Below are positions 54,793 through 63,593 of a stretch of 64,000 nucleotides of DNA, one piece after another. This DNA is from JBGOTP01 sp963717075 (GTDB lineage: Bacteria; Acidobacteriota; Vicinamibacteria; Vicinamibacterales; CAVVIG01). Each line of letters opens with the position of its first letter. Position 1 is the first letter of the stretch. The stretch spans positions 1-64,000 of the forward strand of contig CAVQVI010000002.1 in assembly GCA_963717075.1 (NCBI GenBank), written 5' to 3'. The notes beneath the pieces are model-generated. The model saw only the letters and a list, made by a program, of their open reading frames with translations, ran no database searches and had not been told where the DNA came from. A program made the position numbers and the translations under genes.

Positions 54793-55614
54793 TTACCGGT
54801 GCGGGAGATAGCCTGAAATGAGGAGCTGATCGCCGTCGATTTCCACGAGCATGAAGCTCTGATCCTGGTCGAACGCCATTGCGGTCATGGCCGAGCGTTT
54901 GGTGTCCCCTTTTCGCAGCTGACCTGAAGCCCCCTCGACGAAGTAGTAGATTCCCTTCTGCGGTGTGAGGCGTTCGTAAATGTGATCGTGGCCCGCAAAG
55001 ACGACGTTGACGCCATAGGTGACGAACAGCGGCTCGAACACCACACGCACGTCGACGGAGGAGCCGTGTGTGCCATCCGAATACAGCGGATGATGGAAAT
55101 AGCAGATCTTCCACTCCTCCTGCGAGCTCTTCAAGGCGTTCTCGAGCCAGGCCAGTTCCTTCTGATCGACCTGGTTGCTGTCGAGCGCGAAGAACCGAAC
55201 GTTTTTTGTCGAGTAGCTGTAGTACCGCTCGCCCCCCGCATGTTCCACAGCGGGTATCGACTGTTGACGGGATCGTCGTGGTTGCCGAGCGAGGCGTAGA
55301 ACTTGACGCCCATGTCGAGCAGCGCTTTGTACGGCTGCGAGAACTTCTTGATGAGGTCCTGCGGTCCCTGCCCGCCGTAGATGTTGTCGCCGAGCATGAT
55401 GACTCGGTCGAACGGAAACTTGGCGTGGAACCGCGCCATCTGATTCGCGATGTCATACTGCGGCGGATCGCCCGACCCGGCATCGCCGATGGCGGCGAAC
55501 TTCACTGAATTCGCGTGCGGAGGGAAGCGCGACCTCCTGGGCCGTGACGCTCCACCATGCGGAGATCGCGATAAGAAGCGTCGTGAGGAGTCGATTGGTG
55601 CACTTGGGTCTCAT
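54793..55614 (-). pseudogene. secreted metallophosphoesterase, two frameshifts
   Basis: Signal peptide MRPKCTNRLLTTLLIAISAW WSVTAQ; shift near 55508; KFAAIGDAGSGDPPQYDIAN, FDRVIMLGDNIYGGQGPQDL, FYASLGNHDDPVNSRYPLWN; shift near 55245; GERYYSYSTKNVRFFALDSN, WKICYFHHPLYSDGTHGSSV, NVVFAGHDHIYERLTPQKGI, ending LLISGYLPHR. All five metallophosphoesterase blocks (GDxG, GDNxY, GNHD, HHP, GHDH) remain, like purple acid phosphatases. Single-base breaks only; could be functional in the true genome. Confidence 0.85.
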
Positions 55615-55761
55615 ATACGAACTCGCGGGCCCGAGGGTCAATCACAATCGGGGTGCATCTGACAAACAGCACGGGAGAAAACAGCAGGCCGCGGGCATTC
55701 CATCGCGCCCTGTTCGCATCGTCCAAACGAGAACCGTATCCTAAGAAGCAAACCTGGCGCC

Positions 55762-55787
55762 AACTAGCCGTGCTTCCACGGCTAGTT
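55762..55787. terminator. perfect hairpin, possible terminator
   Basis: 11-bp stem AACTAGCCGTG / CACGGCTAGTT with loop CTTC, between the 3' end of the 55813 gene and the metallophosphoesterase start. No strong T run on either side, so termination is uncertain. Confidence 0.45.
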
Positions 55788-55812
55788 AGTGTACGAAACG
55801 GTCGCAAACGGA

Positions 55813-56345
55813 TCATGCCGCAAGTTGAGCCTCGGCGATGTGCGCGTCGATCGCGCGATCGAGAGCGGTGAATGTTGTGCGCAGACGTGGTGGGGCCTGC
55901 GCGGTGAAACTCAGGTCGAGCGCCTGCAGTCCGGGCCGCAGGACCCGCGCGTGGACCTTGGTCAGGAAGAGCGCGATGCGCCGGCCGTACGGCGTCAGGA
56001 CGTAGCGCTTCTGATGGTCGAGGCGCGTGATCAAGCCCTTGCGCCGCAGTTGGCGGAGGTTATAGCCCGTTTGTCGGGTCGTGTACGACGTGGCGAGCAG
56101 TGAGGCGACGAGGGGACGGAACTGCGCGTTGGTGAGCCCATCGGCGGTCCAGAGAAAATGGCAGAGTGCATTGAGGATGGCCGTGACCCTCGGCTGGCCA
56201 AATTTCAAGGCGGGTCGGGCAAGCCGTCGGGCGTCTGCGTGGGTTGGACAAGGTCGGCGAGTTGCGCGGGGGCCAGCCCACAGTCATGGGCGAGTGATTC
56301 GGTCTCGAGGACCCGCCGATTGATGTGATCGCCCAATGTGCGGAG
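55813..56345 (-). pseudogene. winged-helix protein, N-terminally truncated and frameshifted
   Basis: Minus strand 56345 reads NLRTLGDHINRRVLETESLA, HDCGLAPAQLADLVQPTQTP, then after a shift near 56206 KFGQPRVTAILNALCHFLWT, ADGLTNAQFRPLVASLLATS, YNLRQLRRKGLITRLDHQKR, YVLTPYGRRIALFLTKVHAR. The last part is a winged helix. The longer original protein (type not named) is cut at 56346 by repeat A. Confidence 0.65.
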
Positions 56346-56347
56346 GT

Positions 56348-56491
56348 TGTCCTTCGCCAAGAACCGGCGCGGCGCTGTTGCCGGTCACTATCCGACGTCT
56401 CGGGAGTTGATCGCCCTGATGATCGCGATGGTTGGCAGGCCTGAACGTTCTGACGAGACGTACGTTTCGGTCGCCTCGCCCGTCAGCGGCA
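56348..56491. repeat. repeat A, short form
   Basis: TGTCCTTCGCCAAGAACCGG ... GAGACGTACGTTTCGGTCGC ... CAGCGGCATC, as in the ISc terminus at 27779-27921. It runs right up to the stop codon of the dienelactone hydrolase and truncates the gene on its left, so it behaves as an insertion scar. Confidence 0.7.
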
Positions 56492-57352
56492 TCAGGCCAG
56501 GGCTTTTCCGTACAGTGCGAGCAAACGCCCCCATGCCTTTTCGGCCTGTTGCTCGTTGTAAATCGCCGTATCCGGTGGGCACCAACCGTGTGCAGCCGGG
56601 TAGACTTCGACTTCCGCGGGGAGATTCGCCTTGGCGAACGTCTCCTTCAGGACGTTCTTCTCATTGGGCGACCGCGCATCGTCGTTCTCGGCAACAGCGA
56701 CGAGGAACTGCGCCTTGGTCTTCGCGGCTTGAAGATGCGGACTGTTTGGCATGTCGGTCACGAGCCCGCCGCCATGGAACGAGGCGACCGCGCCGACACG
56801 ATCGGGCACCGCGGCGGCGGTGCGAAACGCAATCGGGCCGCCCATACAGTAGCCCTGCGTGCCGATCTTCCGGTTCTTGGCCACCGGCGTTTGCCGGTCC
56901 ATCCACGCGATGAACGCCTTTGCATCGGTTGTATGCGTGGTCTCGTTCAGCGCCTGCATGAGCGGCCGCAGTTCCGGGATTGGGGTGGCGGTGCCGTTTG
57001 CCGGTGCCGGGGCTTTCTTGACGCGATAGTACGGATTCACCACGAGTACCGAATAGCCCGATTCGGCAAGCCGTTTGCCCATCTGCCGGACCGCCGGTCT
57101 GAGGCCGAAGGCGTCCGGCCACAGGAGAACGCCCGCAGCCGTGCCGCTCGCCGGATGCACGAAGTAGCAGTCGGCGGTGCCGTCCGGCGTCATCACGTTG
57201 ACGTCCGATTCCGTGACGGCGACCGCGTTCGCGACCTGCGGCAGCAGCATCGCCACGCCGGCCCCCAACAGGATGCCGAATTGGCGCCGTGTCACCAATC
57301 CGCGGGCCTCGTAGTCCTCTCGATCGTGCTCAAAATGGTCCTGATCGCACAT
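56492..57352 (-). CDS. dienelactone hydrolase family protein, exported
   Basis: 286 residues from MCDQDHFEHDREDYEARGLV, with AAGGAG upstream. Leader TRRQFGILLGAGVAMLLPQV (Tat-like). Alpha/beta-hydrolase core: TAAGVLLWPDAFGLRPAVRQ, GYSVLVVNPYYRVKKAPAPA, KIGTQGYCMGGPIAFRTAAA (nucleophile Cys in GYCMGG), FLVAVAENDDARSPNEK (acid Asp) and YPAAHGWCPPD (His). Complete Cys-Asp-His triad. Hydrolyses dienelactones or similar esters. The stop lies next to repeat A without visible loss. Confidence 0.88.
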   Translation of the reverse strand: MCDQDHFEHDREDYEARGLVTRRQFGILLGAGVAMLLPQVANAVAVTESDVNVMTPDGTADCYFVHPASGTAAGVLLWPDAFGLRPAVRQMGKRLAESGYSVLVVNPYYRVKKAPAPANGTATPIPELRPLMQALNETTHTTDAKAFIAWMDRQTPVAKNRKIGTQGYCMGGPIAFRTAAAVPDRVGAVASFHGGGLVTDMPNSPHLQAAKTKAQFLVAVAENDDARSPNEKNVLKETFAKANLPAEVEVYPAAHGWCPPDTAIYNEQQAEKAWGRLLALYGKALA

Positions 57353-57790
57353 ATGCGCTCCTTGTCGCGTCACTCGACGCGGGAACCTCAAAGTCTGCTG
57401 TGACACTCTACACCGATTTGCGGACGCTTTGATTATGATTGCGCCACCACGGGAACGACGGGATGTTCGACATCTTGTCTGGCGCTCGCGTGTAGGAGCA
57501 CGCGACAGCGATAAGAAAAACCTGAGCTCAGCAGCATTTGAGTACACGGCGATGAACACTGCGCAACGAAGTCGCCGGATGCGACTCTGGATCGACTGTG
57601 CTGCTCAGCAAGAATTCCATTCGAACTCAGGATCTCAAGCTGCAGGGCAGTCCGAGCGCGGAGCGAGACGCGCAGGGTCAAGAGCAACGAGACAACGACG
57701 GATCGCATCGTCGGACCCTATCCGCGGCGGGCGGCAAGGTCAACGGCTGAGTTGTGGAACATTACGGCGACCTGGAACGGCGCCAGATGT
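57353..57790. other. intergenic remnants, incl. ISa terminus at 57742-57768
   Basis: 57742-57768 reads CGGCTGAGTTGTGGAACATT ACGG, matching the ISa right end at 25942-25968; no transposase is left. At 57597-57632 a degenerate form of the 67-bp repeat (GCAAGAATTCCATTCGAACT) is visible. No gene. Confidence 0.5.
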
Positions 57791-57791
57791 G

Positions 57792-57804
57792 ACCACATTG
57801 TGGT
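57792..57804 (+). promoter_or_regulatory. palindrome upstream of phd-vapC
   Basis: ACCAC-ATT-GTGGT 38 bp before the antitoxin ATG, followed by TAGAATTGTAG. Likely autoregulatory operator. Confidence 0.5.
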
Positions 57805-57841
57805 AGAATTGTAGTCACGTCGGCGGAGCGAGAGGTGCCGT

Positions 57842-58111
57842 ATGGACACTGTGGGTATTCGGGAACTCAAGACGCATTTGAGTCACCACTTGAAGCGGGT
57901 TCAGGCCGGCGAACGGTTGCTGGTAACTGAGCGCGGACGTTCGATTGCCACGATCAGCCCCGTGGAGGTGCCGGCCGACGTCGACTGGGCGCACCAACTC
58001 GTGGCGGACGGACGCGCGCACTGGAATGGTGGCAAGCCGACCGGTGCCAAACAGCCAGCGAAAATCACGGGCAAGGCTGCATCATCGATCGTGCTCGAGG
58101 ATCGCCGGTGA
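57842..58111 (+). CDS. Phd/YefM-type antitoxin
   Basis: 89 residues: MDTVGIRELKTHLSHHLKRV, QAGERLLVTERGRSIATISP is the Phd fold ('GIRELK..L..YL..V..GE..lVT.RGr.vA.i'). C-terminal tail rich in Gly/Lys/Ala. GTG of vapC overlaps its TGA by four bases. Confidence 0.88.
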   Translation: MDTVGIRELKTHLSHHLKRVQAGERLLVTERGRSIATISPVEVPADVDWAHQLVADGRAHWNGGKPTGAKQPAKITGKAASSIVLEDRR

Positions 58112-58548
58112 CGCTGTACTTGGACACAAGCAGCCTTGTGAAGCTGTACGTGACCGAGACTGGCTCTGAGATCGTGCGCCAGATCGTCGGGGAAGCGAGC
58201 GTGGTTGCGACATCGGTCGTTGCCTACGCTGAAACGCGTGCAGCTCTGGCGAGGCTTCGCCGCGACGGGGTGCTCACGGCCACAACTTTGACGTCGGTGA
58301 AGCGTGAGTTTGAGGAGCAGTGGCCGGCGTATTTGAGTTTGGACGCCTCCGATTCCCTGTGCCGAGCCGCCGGTGAGCTTGCCGAACAGTACAGCCTTCG
58401 AGGCTTCGACAGTATTCACCTGGCCACGTTCGGCGAAGTCTTGCGGCGGGCGGGAACCGACGACACACGGTTCTCCAGTTTCGATGACCGACTGAATCAA
58501 GCGGCACGGAAAATGATGCGGATGCTCGAGAGGAGACGGCAAAAATGA
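58108..58548 (+). CDS. vapC: VapC PIN-domain toxin
   Basis: 146 residues from GTG: MTLYLDTSSLVKLYVTETGS (Asp6), VVATSVVAYAETRAALARLR (Glu), SLRGFDSIHLATFGEVLRRA (Asp) and TDDTRFSSFDDRLNQAARKM (Asp). Full PIN site. 35 bp separate the stop from the TGAACAAT pair of att5. Confidence 0.88.
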   Translation: MTLYLDTSSLVKLYVTETGSEIVRQIVGEASVVATSVVAYAETRAALARLRRDGVLTATTLTSVKREFEEQWPAYLSLDASDSLCRAAGELAEQYSLRGFDSIHLATFGEVLRRAGTDDTRFSSFDDRLNQAARKMMRMLERRRQK

Positions 58549-58582
58549 TGACGTCAGCCTCGGTTGGGGATTTCAGATGCCC

Positions 58583-58601
58583 TGAACAATCTCTGAACAA
58601 T
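58583..58601. promoter_or_regulatory. phased TGAACAAT pair left of att5
   Basis: 58583-58590 and 58594-58601, period 11, 83 bp before the core. The block up to 58668 is nearly the same as 9198-9287, so those two islands share a right-end type different in detail from att1/3/4. Confidence 0.55.
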
Positions 58602-58684
58602 TCTTTGCCGAACACGAGGTATCACCAGGGTCCCACCCGAGCTACCGGCACGAAGACCCCGCGAGTCCGACCACCTGTATTTTG

Positions 58685-58729
58685 CTGTTAACCGGAGGGT
58701 TGCTGGTTCGAATCCAGCCTGAGGAGCCA
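58685..58729 (+). repeat. att5: 3' half of tRNA-Asn(GUU)
   Basis: Same 45 bases. Last copy in the window; no further core is seen to 64000. 58730-58870 holds nothing readable. Confidence 0.9.
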
Positions 58730-58870
58730 CCGCAATAAGATCAATAGAATCAATCAGTTGCAGCCGGAAGCGCTCGCTTGTCAGCTAAGGCATTGGGTCT
58801 CAGTGCTTTTAGGGCTGTCTTAGCCGCACTGGACGATGTCCGCAACTAGCTGTGCCCTGACTTCGAGTTT

Positions 58871-61016
58871 CTAGAAACGAACCCGCAAGCCACCGTTGAT
58901 GTTCCGACCTTCGAGTGGTGCCCACGCGTCGACGGTCCAGCGGCCGTCGACTGCGCGCGTCGGGAGGAGCAGCGGATCCCATCGCGTCTGCCTGACTCCA
59001 GTGAGGTTCTCGCCGTTCACGAAGAGGCGAATGCGCCCGAACTGCTTTTCCGCGAGGAGTCCAAGAATCATGTACGGCTCGCTCGTCACGCGATACGGAT
59101 TCTCGTCGAGGCTCTGTGTGCCGGTGTAGTACCACTCGATTCCGACGCGACCCACGTCCTCCGCTTCCCACATGCCGACGAGGCCGGCGCTGTGCCGCGG
59201 GGTGAGAGGCACATCCTGTTGAACGGCGTTGACGGTCTCGCGCGCGCGCACGTAGGTGTAGCTGGCGGTGACCGAAAATGGCGCGCGGCGCCACGTGCCC
59301 AGGAGCTCGAGGCCAACGTTCGTGGTCGGATCCGGCAGGGTGCTGAGCACGTACGACGGCGAACGTTCGACGTGAAGTGGGTCACGGATACGAGACGCGA
59401 ACAGCGTGGCCGTATAGGACAGCGGCCCATCCGTGCGAGACACGTCGAACGACGTGCTCAGTCCACGTTCAGCTTCGAGCGGCCGTCGAATCTCCAGACG
59501 CGTCAGGCCTGCCGCTTCAGTCTCCTCCGTGATCGGCGTCGGCCCGAAGAAACCGGTCCCCACCGACAGCCTGCTCGTCCAATGTCCTGCACGCGCCAAG
59601 TGCCGACACGCGTGGACTGAAGAACGTGCCGTACTCGCTGTGATGATCGAGGCGAGCGCTTCCGGACAGCGAGAGGTTCGGAGAGACGGTCAGGTCGTAC
59701 TGCGCGAATGCGCCCGGCACGACGAAGTCATAGTCGAATCGTGGCACGTCGCGCGCCGTATAGGCGTCACGCTCGATGGCGAATCCAGCGACCCAGGTCT
59801 GTCGACCGGCGGTTCCACGGATGGCCGTTTCGCCAAACGCCGTGTCGTGCCGATCCCGCTCGAGGACCTCGCCGAACTGATGATCGTGACTCTGTCGTGC
59901 GATCGCCGCGCGCGCGGTCACGACGTACCGGTCCTTGATCAGGAACTGGCCCACTGCACCCGCGTCGTACCGTCGCGTCTCGAGTGCTTCGACGTAGGGT
60001 TGGCCAGTGGCCGGGAGCACCTCGCCATCCGGCGTGCCGCCGTGGCGATCCTCGTACGTAAAGCCCGTTGTCGCAAAGAAGGTTCGGCCGCCGCCGCCAT
60101 CCCAGAACACCCGAGGCCGCACGACGCCTCGCGCATAGCCTGGGAGGTCGGCCCACGCATCGTCGTTGACGTCGTTGGTCTCCTGCCAGTGGCCGCCACC
60201 GAGCAACGAACCACTCCACCCGCGCGCGAAGGCACGGGAGAGAAACGTGACCGCATCCGTCGCACCCCGTGTGGACCGATTGAGCAGGAACTCCTCTGCG
60301 GGTTCGGCGCCTGGACGCCGCGACAGCAGGTTGATGACGCCACCCATCGCGCCGGCGCCATATAACGCCGAGGCCACACCTTTGATGACCTCGACCTGTC
60401 CGAGATCCATCGGCGGGATCTGGAGCAGACCGAGCCCGCCGACCTCGCCAAACAGCGGCAGCCCGTCCGAGAGCACGCGCGTGTAGCGGCCTCGCATGCC
60501 CTGAATGCGCACGCTGGCGGCACCGAGGGACGGCGACGTCGTCTGCACCCGCATGCCGCCCATCTCGTTCAGCATCATGACGATGTCTCCGGGCGTCATG
60601 AGCATCTTCTCTTCGATTTCCTCGCGCGCGAGGACCTCGACGCGCATGGGCTGATCCTCGAGACGCTTGTCGGTCCGCGTCGATGCGACGACGGTGACGC
60701 TTTCCTCAAGGGTCGGTTGCGGTTGCAACTCCACGATCACCTCTTGCGTCGCGCCGGCACCCACCTGTACGGATGTAGTCACGGGCACGAATCCGGTCTT
60801 CACGACGGTGATGTCGACGTTGCCGGCGCCGGTGACAACGGTCGCCGTACCGGACGCATCGGTGCGATGGCTGGTGCCAGCGACGACCACTTCCGCGTCC
60901 TCGATCGGCTTCTGCGCCGCACGGACGTGAACACGAACGGTGCCCGTCTGGCCCTGGGCGGCTATTGAGAACTGACACAAAACAAGAACACCCAACGCGA
61001 ACATCAGGGAACGCAT
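58871..61016 (-). pseudogene. TonB-dependent outer-membrane receptor, one frameshift
   Basis: About 714 residues: signal peptide MRSLMFALGVLVLCQFSIAA, a CarboxypepD_reg-like domain (VRVHVRAAQKPIEDAEVVVA ... VVKTGFVPVTTSVQV), the TonB-box region/plug (EESVTVVASTRTDKRLEDQP, MNEMGGMRVQ-type text, VRIQGMRGRYTRVLSDGLPL, VEVIKGVASALYGAGAMGGV INLLSRRPG), then the beta-barrel. An extra G at about 59597 shifts the frame; the barrel continues ARAGHWTSRLSVGTGFFGPT and ends GRNINGGLRVRF with a terminal Phe. Likely a metal or siderophore importer. Confidence 0.88.
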
Positions 61017-61085
61017 AGACCTCCGGCGGCGCGTTCATACGCACCGATTCCTCAATTCATCAAGTGTGGTGAAGAGCGGAACGCG

Positions 61086-61376
61086 CTATGCGCGCGGAGG
61101 GTGTTCGGGAGGGTGTGAGAACGCGTCGACGTGAGATCTCAATGGCGGATGTCCGGCGCGAGTCGTAAGGAGACCGGACGGTGTGAGCACTGGTATCGCG
61201 GCTGACACGATGCTGCCAAGGCACAGCATGCAGCTGCCATCTCCCGAGCGGTCGTTTTGTTGTTGCGAGGCCGATTCGCGCGGGCGCGTGCAGCCATCAG
61301 GGCAGCAGATCCCGTCGATCGCGCTCAGGGACGCGAACACGACCAGTATCGCCACGGCCAGGAGCCTTCGCACCAT
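61086..61376 (-). CDS. small Cys-rich secreted protein upstream of the TonB receptor
   Basis: 96 residues: MVRRLLAVAILVVFASLSAI signal peptide, DGICCPDGCTRPRESA, DGSCMLCLGSIVSAA, His-containing tail (GHPPLRSHVDAFSHPPEHPP). The CC-x3-C and CxxC pairs with C-terminal His suggest metal handling; small proteins of this shape (DUF2946-like) often precede copper-linked TonB receptors. 69 bp before the receptor, same strand. Function is inference. Confidence 0.6.
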   Translation of the reverse strand: MVRRLLAVAILVVFASLSAIDGICCPDGCTRPRESASQQQNDRSGDGSCMLCLGSIVSAAIPVLTPSGLLTTRAGHPPLRSHVDAFSHPPEHPPRA

Positions 61377-61451
61377 TCGATTATCGCCTGCTTCCGCGGC
61401 GGGGCACGCGTTGGCCCAAAGATATTGTGGTGGGTGCGTGGACGTCTGAAC

Positions 61452-62282
61452 CTACGGATTGATGCTGCCGGCGGTGGCGGGTCCCCTCGATAACCGCGCG
61501 CGTTCCGAGGGTTTCAGAAGATTGGCGCGCTGACCTTTTACGGTCTTCGACAATCTTCCATCCCACTCAGCTAAGAGCAATCGCAATTCATCGCGCAGGG
61601 TGAGTAGTTCCTCAATGCGCTGATTGAGCCCCTCAAGGCGCTCGCCGACGAGCGCTCGAACGCTGTGGCAGTCGGTCCCCGCTTCGGCGGCGAGACGCTC
61701 GGCGAGCGCCACGGCCGCCTCGGTCTCCACCCAACCCGGCGAGACACGCACCACGCGGATCCCCTTTGGCGTCACTTCCTTCGACAGTGCCTTGCTGTAC
61801 GTCGACAGTGCGGCCTTCGCCGCCGCATACGCGGTGGTCGACTCCGGGAGCGGCAGCTCATGCTGGATCGACGTGACATGGATGATCACACCGGATCCCT
61901 GCGCGAGCATGGACGGCAGCAGCGCGCGATCGAGCCGCACCGCCGGCATCAGGTTGAGATCGATCTCTTTCCTCCACGCCTCGTCGTCGAGTGCGGCGAA
62001 CCCGCCGGCCGGCGCCTCCGAGCCGCCGAGCACGTTGACGACGATGTCGATGCCGCCCAGGTGATCGAGCGCGCTCTGTGCGACAAGGGTGCAGCCCTCG
62101 GCCGTCGTGATGTTCGCCGCGACGTAGTGCACGCCGGCAAGCGAGCTGCGCGGAATCGAGCGAGCCGTGGTCACCACGTTCGCGCCGTTCTCTCGCAATA
62201 CCTCGACGACGGCGGCGCCGACCCCCTTCGTCCCGGCTGTGACGAGCGCTCGGCGACCCGAGAGTCCGAGATCGAAGCTCAT
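61452..62282 (-). CDS. SDR oxidoreductase fused to a MerR-type C-terminus (chimera)
   Basis: 276 residues. 1-190 is an SDR: LSGRRALVTAGTKGVGAAVV (cofactor loop), IDIVVNVLGGSEAPAGGFAA, VIIHVTSIQHELPLPESTTA (Ser), AYAAAKAALSTYSKALSKEV (YxxxK), IRVVRVSPGWVETEAAVALA. After AAEAGTDC it changes to HSVRALVGERLEGLNQRIEE, LLTLRDELRLLLAEWDGRLS, the dimerisation coil typical of MerR-family regulators. The usual SDR end (substrate lid) is gone. A deletion probably joined two neighbouring genes in frame. Start overlaps the NTF2-like stop by ATGA. Confidence 0.75.
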   Translation of the reverse strand: MSFDLGLSGRRALVTAGTKGVGAAVVEVLRENGANVVTTARSIPRSSLAGVHYVAANITTAEGCTLVAQSALDHLGGIDIVVNVLGGSEAPAGGFAALDDEAWRKEIDLNLMPAVRLDRALLPSMLAQGSGVIIHVTSIQHELPLPESTTAYAAAKAALSTYSKALSKEVTPKGIRVVRVSPGWVETEAAVALAERLAAEAGTDCHSVRALVGERLEGLNQRIEELLTLRDELRLLLAEWDGRLSKTVKGQRANLLKPSERARLSRGPATAGSINP

Positions 62283-62621
62283 GCCGTGATCTCCAGCCTC
62301 GCGATGGTGGCACCCTCGAGCGTGAAGCGGTAGCGCAGGTCCACGGGACTGCCGGGGAAGTCTCCGGTGACACGCGCGGTCACGGTTACCTCCGGCCCCG
62401 AGACATCGACCGCGAGCGGCTCACTTGTATAGTGGTACTTTGCGGTGGCCTCGGCCCTCCAGCGTGTGATGGCCGGTCTGCCTCGGTGTTCGCGTCGCTC
62501 GTCGATCACGACGGCGCTTTCACTGAAGCATCGAGCTACTGCGTTGGCGTCAGACGTGTCTGCGGCGAAATAGGCCGCGATGGGTGGAGGCAGGTGAATC
62601 GGCGTTGGCGTGTGTCGACAT
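62279..62621 (-). pseudogene. SnoaL/NTF2-like protein, one frameshift
   Basis: ATG at 62621 (MSTHA), then a one-base shift near 62605 into TPIHLPPPIAAYFAADTSDA, NAVARCFSESAVVIDERREH, RGRPAITRWRAEATAKYHYT, VTVTARVTGDFPGSPVDLRY, RFTLEGATIARLEITA. Length about 113. NTF2-like proteins of this kind accompany SDRs in short operons, as here. If the shift is an error, the gene is intact. Confidence 0.75.
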
Positions 62622-62654
62622 CGAGGTACTACATATCCGCTGTAGAGCGAGTGA

Positions 62655-63593
62655 CTACGTGCCCGAACGCTCAGATGCCTTGTTCATCACGGTGATGACG
62701 ACGTTCCCCTTCTTGTGCCCGTTCTCGACATACTCGTGAGCAACAGCGATATCTTCTAGAACGTAACGTCGATCGATGACGGCTTTCAGCTTACCCGCTT
62801 CGATTATTGCCCTGAGACGGTTCAAGTCGTCAGGCTTGAGCTTCGCAGAAGAACTGACCGAAATGAACACGCCACCTTTCTTCAAGGCTCTCTTGCCGTG
62901 TGTAGACGAGAGCTTGCCCACTGCGTCAAAGACGACGTCGTACCCTCGACCGTGCTTGGTGAAGTCTTCCGTCGTGTAGTCAATCACTTCGTCCGCTCCA
63001 AGCGATTTGACCAACTCCAGGTTCGCGGCGCTGCATACACCCGTAACCGCGGCGCCCAGGTATTTGCTGAGTTGTATTGCGTAGGTGCCCACGCTTCCAG
63101 AAGCTCCATAGACGAGCACCGCTTGTCCTTGCTTGACACCCGCCTTTCTTAAAAACGCTTGAGCCGTTAGCCCTCCGACTGGAACGGCAGCGGCCTCTTC
63201 GTATGTCATATTGGCCGGCTTGAGCTCAATTACGCCGTCCTTCTCGACTCGCCCGTTCTCGGGAATACACCTGTACTCGGCGTAGGCTCCGAAGCCGAAG
63301 CCGGTGAAAGCGAACACGTCGTCGCCCACTTTGAAGCGTTGGACTTCGTTGCCAATAGCCTCAACTTGGCCCGCCAGCTCGAAGCCCAGGGTCGTCACCT
63401 TCTTCGGCCTCAAAAGGCCGTTGTAAAGCCTTGCAGCAACTGGAGACGGTCTTCGCATTCTCCAATCTCCCGCCGCCACCGTAGTTGCGTGCACCCTTAC
63501 CAGGACTTCATTCGCCTTGGGAACAGGTTTCTCAACCTCCTTGACGTGGAGCACTTCGGGTGGCCCGTACTTCTCGTATACGACTGCTCTCAC
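62655..63593 (-). CDS. MDR/zinc-independent NAD(P)-dependent oxidoreductase (quinone-reductase type)
   Basis: 312 residues from GTG with GGAGGG upstream: VRAVVYEKYGPPEVLHVKEV, EVLVRVHATTVAAGDWRMRR, VTTLGFELAGQVEAIGNEVQ, AVLVYGASGSVGTYAIQLSK (nucleotide-binding), LGADEVIDYTTEDFTKHGRG, VAHEYVENGHKKGNVVITVM. No zinc-ligand cysteines in the usual loop, as in quinone reductases. NADPH-dependent reduction of enones/quinones by family. Separate transcription unit. Confidence 0.88.
   Translation of the reverse strand: MRAVVYEKYGPPEVLHVKEVEKPVPKANEVLVRVHATTVAAGDWRMRRPSPVAARLYNGLLRPKKVTTLGFELAGQVEAIGNEVQRFKVGDDVFAFTGFGFGAYAEYRCIPENGRVEKDGVIELKPANMTYEEAAAVPVGGLTAQAFLRKAGVKQGQAVLVYGASGSVGTYAIQLSKYLGAAVTGVCSAANLELVKSLGADEVIDYTTEDFTKHGRGYDVVFDAVGKLSSTHGKRALKKGGVFISVSSSAKLKPDDLNRLRAIIEAGKLKAVIDRRYVLEDIAVAHEYVENGHKKGNVVITVMNKASERSGT

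Noticed and set aside
8199..58729. A CRISPR array or integron-like attC array behind the spaced repeats
   Set aside because: The repeats are kilobases apart, identical to a tRNA end, with no short regular spacers, no cas genes and no IntI-type integrase.
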